Below, in pieces: positions 58,336-64,000 of a stretch of DNA of 64,000 nt. Numbering within the stretch: position 1 is the stretch's first letter; every line of letters begins with the position of its first letter. Under the pieces are notes generated by a model that was given only the letters and a program-made list of their open reading frames with translations, was not told the DNA's origin and did no database searches. Where the stretch lies: positions 62,001 through 126,000 of the forward strand of contig DASXWQ010000051.1 in NCBI GenBank assembly GCA_036503555.1. The letters are read 5' to 3'. This stretch comes from Actinocatenispora sp036503555 (GTDB lineage: Bacteria > Actinomycetota > Actinomycetes > Mycobacteriales > Micromonosporaceae). A program made the translations under genes and the position numbers.

Positions 58336-60026
58336 CGCACGTACGCCTTCACGACCCGGGACGCTACCGCCCCGAGCCCGGTGAGCGTGTACCGGCCCAC
58401 AGCCGCGGGCAGGACCAGGGTCTCGGCGTAGTTGAGCCGGTGCTCGGCGCCGGACGCGGTGCGTACGACGACGCCGTCGCCCTCGACGACGTTGATGACG
58501 TGGAACCGGCCCGCGGTGTCGTCGGGGGCCTCGACCCCGGCCGACACGTCGACGCGGTGCACGGTGAAGAACATCTCCGGCAGCTCGCCGAGCAGCTCCT
58601 CGCGCCAGCCGGCACCGTCGCGCAGCGTACGCGGGGACTGGACCAGGTCGGCCCCGACGGCCTCGCCGGTGCGCTGCGTGTTGAGGTTGCGGAAGGCGTG
58701 CTCGACGTGGACGGCGCGCTGCCGGTCCTTCGCGTCGCGGCGCAGCCAGTCGTAGAAGCGCAGCGAGTAGAGGTACGGCGTGGCGCTGACCTCCAGCACC
58801 ACGTTGCCCTTGCCGCTGCCGTGCGGGGTGCCGCCGGGGATCAGAAAGAGCTGGTGCTTCTCGGCCGGGAACGTCTGCACGTACGTCGTGATGTCGAACG
58901 GCGTCCCGGCGTGGTCGGCGGCGTGCGCGTCGGCCTGGAACGCCTCGACGTCGACGCCCTCGCGCAGCCCGAGGTACACGGTGTTCTGCTCGCTGCCGAC
59001 CATCATGTAGTAGGTCTCGTGCTGCGTGTACGGCCAGCCGAAGACCTCGCTCATGTACGTCGACTGCGGGTGGCAGTGCACCGACAGGTTGCCGCCGGCG
59101 ACGGTGTCGAGGTAGTCGAACCGGATCGGGAACGACGTGCCGAACGTGCGGTGCACCTCGGCGCCGAGCACCCGCTCCGGGTGCAGCGCGACGAGCACCT
59201 GGAACGGCAGCTCGACGGCGGCGTCCGCGGTGCCGACGAGCACTCCCGACTCCGGCGCGATCAGCTCGTATCCGAGCGCGGTGTTCTGCGCGTCCGGGTT
59301 GAAGCCCAGCTCGGTGCGGGCCCACTGGCCGCCCCACGGCGTGGTGTTGAACGTCGGCCGGGTCCGGAACGGCCGCTGCGCCAGCCACTCGGCGGTGCCG
59401 CGCAGGGCCGCGCCGGACAGCGAGACCGGCTCGTCCGACTGCTGGGTGTCGAGGTAGCGGTCGAGGCGGGGGGCCAGCTCGTCGCGGTGCCGGTCCAGGA
59501 TCGGCCAGTCGATGTAGAACAGCCGGCGGGTGGTGCCCGCCCCGCTGCCGGCCGGCTGGCCGAGGTTGGTGCCGGTGCCGTCGCCGATCGCGGCCTCCGC
59601 GTAGCGCTTCGGCAGGTCCGCGTACCACAAGGTGTCGTGGGCGACGAGGGCCGCGCCCGGGCCGAACACCACGGTCAGGGTGTCGGCGGGAGAGACGGTC
59701 GGCAGGTCGGCGAAGAAGTCGGCGAGGGTCGCGTCGGACAGCTTCGCGAAGTGCGGGTCGCCGGTCAGATCCGACGTGTCGGTGCGGGCACCGATCGTCG
59801 CCCAGTCGGCGAGGTGGTCCCGCACGTCGACGGTGACCAGGCCGGGGACCGCGGCGGTGAGGCCCTTGACCACGGCGTCCCAGTCGAGCAGCCACGGGCC
59901 GTCGACGGCGAGCACCCGGGTGCCGGCGGGCAGCTCGTCCACGGCCTGCCGCCAGCCGGCGCGCACGTCCCCGCCGACCGCCGCGTAGCGCGGGTTGGCC
60001 TCGTAGCTGCGATGGGTGTCCGGCAC
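58332..60026 (-). CDS. manA: Class I mannose-6-phosphate isomerase-like protein, long form
   Basis: This 564-residue cytoplasmic protein has the PMI type I cupin core from about residue 235, with zinc-site residues in LSVHCHPQSTYM and QHETYYM, and HGSGKGNVVLEVS later. It would interconvert mannose-6-phosphate and fructose-6-phosphate. The N-terminal 220 residues are an extra domain (VLAVDGPWLLDWDAVVKGL) resembling a degraded nucleotide-kinase fold, seen in long actinobacterial forms. GTG 60026 is chosen because GAGGGGGAG lies six bases upstream; ATG 60062 falls inside the operator box. Confidence 0.8.
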   Translation of the reverse strand: MPDTHRSYEANPRYAAVGGDVRAGWRQAVDELPAGTRVLAVDGPWLLDWDAVVKGLTAAVPGLVTVDVRDHLADWATIGARTDTSDLTGDPHFAKLSDATLADFFADLPTVSPADTLTVVFGPGAALVAHDTLWYADLPKRYAEAAIGDGTGTNLGQPAGSGAGTTRRLFYIDWPILDRHRDELAPRLDRYLDTQQSDEPVSLSGAALRGTAEWLAQRPFRTRPTFNTTPWGGQWARTELGFNPDAQNTALGYELIAPESGVLVGTADAAVELPFQVLVALHPERVLGAEVHRTFGTSFPIRFDYLDTVAGGNLSVHCHPQSTYMSEVFGWPYTQHETYYMMVGSEQNTVYLGLREGVDVEAFQADAHAADHAGTPFDITTYVQTFPAEKHQLFLIPGGTPHGSGKGNVVLEVSATPYLYSLRFYDWLRRDAKDRQRAVHVEHAFRNLNTQRTGEAVGADLVQSPRTLRDGAGWREELLGELPEMFFTVHRVDVSAGVEAPDDTAGRFHVINVVEGDGVVVRTASGAEHRLNYAETLVLPAAVGRYTLTGLGAVASRVVKAYVR

Positions 60027-60047
60027 GTGCTCCCCCTCGAGGACGAA

Positions 60048-60176
60048 AGTTATCGTTACCATATCCCGGCGGTCACGGCCCTCGATCGCCGGGTGGCCCG
60101 GGATCCAGGTGTACCACGCGGGACCGGACACCGTCGGCGAGTCGACACGCCAAATCCGGTCCGGGATAGCGTTACC
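60048..60176. promoter_or_regulatory. Two LacI-type operator boxes upstream of manA
   Basis: AGTTATCGTTACCAT (60048-60062) and TAGCGTTACC (60167-60176) share the core TAkCGTTACC. The first reads GGTAACGATAAC on the minus strand, an imperfect dyad with a central CG as in LacI/GalR operators. It lies 22-36 bases before the manA GTG, and the second is 116 bp further up. The intervening 60063-60166 holds no gene. DNA looping between the two is possible. Confidence 0.6.
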
Positions 60177-60233
60177 TTCGTCATGTCGGGTTGCCACATC
60201 CGGCGCCCGCGGGCACGATCCGGGCAGCTGGGG

Positions 60234-61145
60234 TCAGCGCGGCCGGGACGCGGGGTCGACGGCGGCGAGGGCGGTGTCGAGCGCGGTCGGCTCGATGCCG
60301 AGCACCCTGGTCGTCTCCGCCGGGTCCATCGTGAACGGCCGGTCCCACTGGTAGTAGGTGGTGCGCAGCTCCCGCACCAGCGGGGAGAACAGCCCGCCGG
60401 CCCACAGCGCGGCGTACGGCAGGGCGGTGAGCCGGGGCGCGGGTGCCCCGGTGACCTCCGCGTACCGGGTGGCGATCTCGCGGACGGTCAGCGGGGCGGT
60501 GCTCGGGACCAGCCAGGCGGCGCCCCAGGCACGTTCGGTCGTGGCCGCGGCGACCAACGTACGGGCGACGTCACGGACGGAGGTCCACGTGTGCGGCTCG
60601 TCGAGCCGGGCCGGCACGTACGCGCGCCGGCCGGCGCGTACCGCCCCGGCTATCACGGCGGCCAGCAGCGAGTTGGCCTCGACGTAGTCGCTGGCGCGTA
60701 CCTCGGTGGCCCGGACCCGGCCGTCGCGGTGCGCGGCGAGGGCGGCGCGCCACATGTCGGCCCGTACCCGCAGCTTGGGCTGCCGGGCGGCGAGCGGCGT
60801 GTCCGGTGTGATCGGGCCGCGCACCGGCCCGTACCCGTAGAGATTGCTGGCGGTGGCGAGGACGGCGCCGGTCCGTTGCGCGGCGGTGAGCAGGGACGCG
60901 GCGAGCGGCGGCCAGTCGGTCAGCCACCGGTGGTAGAGCGGGTTGGCGCAGTTGTAGAGCGCGTCGGCGCCCTCGGTCAGGTCGGCGAGCCGGTCGACGT
61001 CGGTCGCGTCCGCCACGACCCGCTCGGTGCCGGCGGTACCCGCGCCGCTGCGCGTCACCACCCGGACCGACTCGTCGCGGTCGAGCAGGACCCGGGCGGT
61101 CGCGGTGCCGACCGGGCCGCTCCCGACGATCACGTGCAGGCCCAT
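60234..61145 (-). CDS. NAD-dependent epimerase/dehydratase-family protein
   Basis: This 303-residue extended-SDR protein has the cofactor motif HVIVGSGPVGTATARVLL and SNLYGYGPV in the catalytic region. TWTSVRDVARTLVAAATTER fits the substrate-binding half. It begins at ATG 61145 with GAGAGGGG upstream. The gap to manA suggests separate control. Substrate unknown, likely a sugar nucleotide or similar. Confidence 0.85.
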   Translation of the reverse strand: MGLHVIVGSGPVGTATARVLLDRDESVRVVTRSGAGTAGTERVVADATDVDRLADLTEGADALYNCANPLYHRWLTDWPPLAASLLTAAQRTGAVLATASNLYGYGPVRGPITPDTPLAARQPKLRVRADMWRAALAAHRDGRVRATEVRASDYVEANSLLAAVIAGAVRAGRRAYVPARLDEPHTWTSVRDVARTLVAAATTERAWGAAWLVPSTAPLTVREIATRYAEVTGAPAPRLTALPYAALWAGGLFSPLVRELRTTYYQWDRPFTMDPAETTRVLGIEPTALDTALAAVDPASRPR

Positions 61146-61233
61146 CGCGTGTCCCCTCTCGCCGCCGGGATCCGTGCCGTCCATCGTGCCCGCGCCGGGC
61201 CGGCCGCCGCGGCGGACCGCGCGAACCGGCCCG

Positions 61234-62838
61234 TCACGGCGTGAGCTGCCACTGCTGGTTGGCTCCGCCGCCGCAGTCCCAGATCTGTGCCTGCGTACCG
61301 TCCTCGGTGCTCCAGCCGGTGTCGTCCAGGCAACGGCCGGACGGCGTGTTGATCACCTGTCCGTCGCGCAGCGTCCACTGCTGGGCGCCGGTGCCGTTGC
61401 AGTCGTACACCTGGACCTTGGCGCCGTTGACGGTGTTGCCGTCGGTGACGTCGAGGCACTTGTCGAGCGAGCGCAGCGTCCCGTCGGTGCCGTACGTCCA
61501 CTGCTGGGCGTTCGTGCCGTTGCACCGGTAGATCTGCACCGGGGTGCGGTTGGCGCTGTCGGCGTCGTGCACGTCGAGACACACCCCCCGGTACCCGTGG
61601 AGCGCCCCGGTGACCGGCAGCGTCGGGCTGGGGCTCGGCGTCGGTGACGGCGACGACGACGTCGGACCGGTGGTGGGGTGCCCGCCGGCCCGGTCGGGCG
61701 TACGCCCGGTCGTGGCGAGCGCCCAGCCGACGCCGATGCCGACGGCGCCGAGCAGGACCACCGCGGTGGCGCCGGCGCAGAGCCAGAAGACCAGCCGCAG
61801 CCGGGACCGTCGTACCGGTGGCGCCTCGTGCGGCCCGTCGTGCGGCGGCGGTGGCGCGTCCGGGCCGACGGTGGCGACGCCGCGCGGGAACACCGGCCCG
61901 GGCAGGGTCGGTACCGCGACCGTCGGGTGGCCGCCGCCGGGCAGCAGGTGGCCGATCTCGGCGCGCTGCCGGTCGATCAGCTCGGGTACGCCCGGCGGCC
62001 ACGGCCGCGCCGACGGCTCGACGTCACCGATGAACGCGACGACCTCCGCCGGGGTGGGCCGCCGGGCCGGATCCTTGTCCAGGCAGGGCCCGACGAGCCG
62101 CCGTACGGGCTCGGGCAGCCCGGCCAGGTCGGGCTCGGCGTGCAGGATCTGGTGGAGCAGCTGCGGGACGGTGTCGCCGGTGAACAGCTGCCGGCCGGTG
62201 CCGGCGAGGGCGACGACGCAGCCGAACGCGAACACGTCGGCGGCCGGCCCGGTCGGTTCGCCGCGGATCTGTTCGGGCGACAGGTATCCGGCCGTACCCA
62301 CGAGCATCCCCGGTCGGGTCAGCTCGCCGGTGCCGGTGCCGGTGCCGATGCCGTCGGCGGTCTGCGCGATCCCGAAGTCGACGACCCGTACGCCGTCGTC
62401 GGTGAGCAGCACGTTCGACGGGTTGAGATCGCGGTGCACGACGCCCGCGGCGTGGATGGAGACCAGCGCGGAGGCGAGGCCCGCGGCGAGGCGCCGGACC
62501 GCCGGCTCGGGCAGCGGGCCGGTCGCCCGCATCGCCTCCGACAGCGACGGCCCCGGTACGAAGACGGACGCGAGCCACGGCGGGTCCGCGTCCGGGTCGG
62601 CGTCGAGGACCGCGGCGGTGTGCGCGCCGGACACCCGCCGCGACGCCTCGACCTCCCGCCGGAACCGCGCACGGAAGCCGTCGTCGGCGCGTACCTGCTC
62701 GCCGATCAGCTTGACCGCGACCAGTCGTCCGTCCGGGCCGGCGGCCAGGCACACCCGGCCCATGCCGCCCCGGCCCAGCTCGGCCAGCAGCCGGTACGCT
62801 CCCGCCTGCCCCCGCTCGGACGCCTCCAGCGGCCGCAT
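61234..62838 (-). CDS. Ser/Thr protein kinase with transmembrane segment and extracellular ricin-B lectin domain
   Basis: This 534-residue protein has kinase residues 15-270: Gly loop LGRGGMGRV, Lys43 in VAVKLI, Glu in REVEASRR, catalytic loop HRDLNPSN (Asp137, with Asn139 in place of the usual Lys), DFG at 154 and SPEQ. A Pro-rich linker leads to a membrane span near residues 348-375, then a Ser/Thr/Pro stalk and a ricin-type beta-trefoil (about 405-534) with three QxW repeats (AQQWTYG, AQQWTLR, NQQWQL). The lectin would sense a carbohydrate outside and the kinase signal inside. Confidence 0.9.
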   Translation of the reverse strand: MRPLEASERGQAGAYRLLAELGRGGMGRVCLAAGPDGRLVAVKLIGEQVRADDGFRARFRREVEASRRVSGAHTAAVLDADPDADPPWLASVFVPGPSLSEAMRATGPLPEPAVRRLAAGLASALVSIHAAGVVHRDLNPSNVLLTDDGVRVVDFGIAQTADGIGTGTGTGELTRPGMLVGTAGYLSPEQIRGEPTGPAADVFAFGCVVALAGTGRQLFTGDTVPQLLHQILHAEPDLAGLPEPVRRLVGPCLDKDPARRPTPAEVVAFIGDVEPSARPWPPGVPELIDRQRAEIGHLLPGGGHPTVAVPTLPGPVFPRGVATVGPDAPPPPHDGPHEAPPVRRSRLRLVFWLCAGATAVVLLGAVGIGVGWALATTGRTPDRAGGHPTTGPTSSSPSPTPSPSPTLPVTGALHGYRGVCLDVHDADSANRTPVQIYRCNGTNAQQWTYGTDGTLRSLDKCLDVTDGNTVNGAKVQVYDCNGTGAQQWTLRDGQVINTPSGRCLDDTGWSTEDGTQAQIWDCGGGANQQWQLTP

Positions 62839-62928
62839 CGCACCCTCCCCAGGGCATGCACCGCTCGCGGCGCCCTTCCTACAGCGCCGCCCATCGTACG
62901 AGAGGGGCGCGTGCGGCCGCGGGACGCG

Positions 62929-64000
62929 TCAGCGGGAGAGGTAGAGCGCCTCGGTGAGGGCCATCGACGACAGTTCGTCGGGGGAGACGGACTCGTTCGG
63001 GGCGTGGATGAGGCAGGCGGGTTCCTCGACGCCGAGCAGCATGATCTCGGCGCCCGGGTACGTGTCGGCGAAGACGTTGCACAGCGGGATCGAGCCGCCC
63101 TGCCCGGACTCGACCGGGTCGGCGCCGAACGCGGTGCGCATCGCCGCCGACATCGCCTGGTACGCGGGGCCGCTGGTGTTCGCGCGGAACGGCTGGCCGA
63201 CCGCCTCGACGGCCACCTCGACCCGCGCGTGCCAGGGCGTGGCGGCGACGAGATGCGAGCGCAGCGCGTCGAGCGCGACGTGCGCGTCCATGCCCGGCGG
63301 TACCCGCAGGTTGATGCGGGCGGCGGCGGTGGGCTGGATCGCGGCGGACGAGCCGACGACCTTCGGTGCGTCGATGCCGAGCACGGTCACGGCGGGCCGG
63401 GCCCAGAGCCGGTCGGCGACGGTACCCGTGCCGGTCAGCGAGACGCCGTCGAGCACGTGCGCGTCCCGCCGGAAGGTGGCTTCGTCGTAGTCGACCCCGG
63501 ACCACTTCTGGTCGCCGGCCAGGCCGCGGACCGTGGTGTCCCCGGTACCGTCGCGCAGCGTGGCGAGCACCCGGATCAGCGCGGCCAGCGCGTCCGGCGC
63601 GGGACCGCCGAACATGCCGGAGTGCATCTCACTGTCCAGTGTGGAGATCGTGACCACGACGACGATGGTGCCGCGCAGGCTGGTCGTGAACGTCGGCTTG
63701 CCGAGCGTGGCGTTGCCGCAGTCGGCGACGACGATCTCGTCGGCGCGCAGCAGGTCGGGATGGGCCGCGACGTGGTCCTCCAGCCCGCCGGTGCCCTGCT
63801 CCTCGGAGCCCTCGGCGACGAACTTGACGCCGACGGTCGGCGCGCCGTCGAGCGCGCGCAGCGCAGTGAGGTGGGCGACGATGTTGCCCTTGCAGTCGGC
63901 GCTGCCCCGCCCGTACCACCGGCCATCCCGCTCGGTCAGCTCGAACGGCGGGGTACGCCAGGCCGTGTCGGACAGCGGCGGCTGCACGTCGTAGTGGCAG
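62929..64000 (-). CDS. M20-family metallopeptidase, C-terminal part (5' end outside window)
   Basis: About 356 codons are visible, running off the window end. The sequence enters at CHYDVQPPLSDTAW, the metal-binding HxD motif. GRGSADCKGNI, EGSEEQGTGG, VADCGN and the late LIHAPNESV supply further M20 metal and catalytic residues. The dimerisation domain is in the middle. It is a carnosinase/dipeptidase-type (ArgE/DapE/CNDP-like) enzyme cutting dipeptides or acyl-amino acids. The start lies beyond 64000. Confidence 0.92.
   Translation of the reverse strand, partial: CHYDVQPPLSDTAWRTPPFELTERDGRWYGRGSADCKGNIVAHLTALRALDGAPTVGVKFVAEGSEEQGTGGLEDHVAAHPDLLRADEIVVADCGNATLGKPTFTTSLRGTIVVVVTISTLDSEMHSGMFGGPAPDALAALIRVLATLRDGTGDTTVRGLAGDQKWSGVDYDEATFRRDAHVLDGVSLTGTGTVADRLWARPAVTVLGIDAPKVVGSSAAIQPTAAARINLRVPPGMDAHVALDALRSHLVAATPWHARVEVAVEAVGQPFRANTSGPAYQAMSAAMRTAFGADPVESGQGGSIPLCNVFADTYPGAEIMLLGVEEPACLIHAPNESVSPDELSSMALTEALYLSR

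Noticed and set aside
60027..60062. ATG 60062 as the manA start
   Set aside because: It has no ribosome-binding site and lies inside the operator box, whereas GTG 60026 has GAGGGGGAG at the right distance.

Overview
The window is chromosomal DNA from a high-GC (roughly 70-75% by eye) filamentous actinomycete. Support comes from GTG/TTG starts, GTGA/ATGA start-stop overlaps, Tat-type and lipoprotein signals, a sugar ABC transporter with no cognate ATPase, a Ser/Thr kinase with an extracellular lectin domain, a DivIVA-like coiled-coil protein, F420/flavin luciferase-like oxidoreductases and a CYP157-like P450. The very frequent word GTAC and the general look suggest Micromonosporales, but that is inference. 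I see no rRNA, tRNA, CRISPR array, phage or intact insertion sequence.

Layout. 1-805: the 5' end of cobT on the minus strand, preceded by three tandem 27-residue micro-ORFs chained by GTGA overlaps. 907-1761: a DivIVA-like protein. 1790-7991 (minus): a catabolic-looking set of epimerase, DHDPS-family aldolase/lyase, regulator, DegT-type aminotransferase and a pair of amidohydrolases, with an 18-bp operator in front of the aminotransferase. 8210-14422 (plus): the divergent sugar ABC transporter (binding protein, hairpin, two permeases), a 2-hydroxyacid dehydrogenase and a secreted beta-propeller protein. 14474-25268: mostly independent genes (MFS pumps, phosphotransferase, LLM oxidoreductase, VOC, DinB, TetR/SRPBCC pair, pentapeptide protein, aldo/keto reductase, ArsR, UbiA). 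25269-25654 is a gene-free stretch with long inverted repeats. 25655-29734: B12-binding-type radical SAM protein, M23 peptidase and P450.

29963-44608 is the most coherent accessory region. A minus operon (XRE-cupin regulator, DHDPS-family enzyme, and FAD, 2Fe-2S and FAD subunits of an HcnABC/D-hydroxyproline-dehydrogenase-type complex) lies opposite a ten-gene plus operon (five-component dipeptide ABC transporter, prolidase-like amidohydrolase, TIGR04076 protein, LLM oxidoreductase, DUF885 peptidase-like protein, NTF2-like protein). One 40-bp dyad between them carries two overlapping face-to-face promoters. I propose that the region imports and degrades small peptides containing proline, hydroxyproline or another imino acid.

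44669-54874: secreted GH13 alpha-amylase, a decayed stretch, LLM, NUDIX, DUF1992, a Tat-exported glycosidase-like protein, an ArsR-type regulator coupled to an MFS pump, and an SDR/TetR pair with twin operators. 54917-64000: a membrane-anchored esterase-like protein, a manA-ROK kinase-LacI operon with matching operator boxes, an epimerase, a kinase-ricin fusion, and an M20 peptidase cut by the window end.
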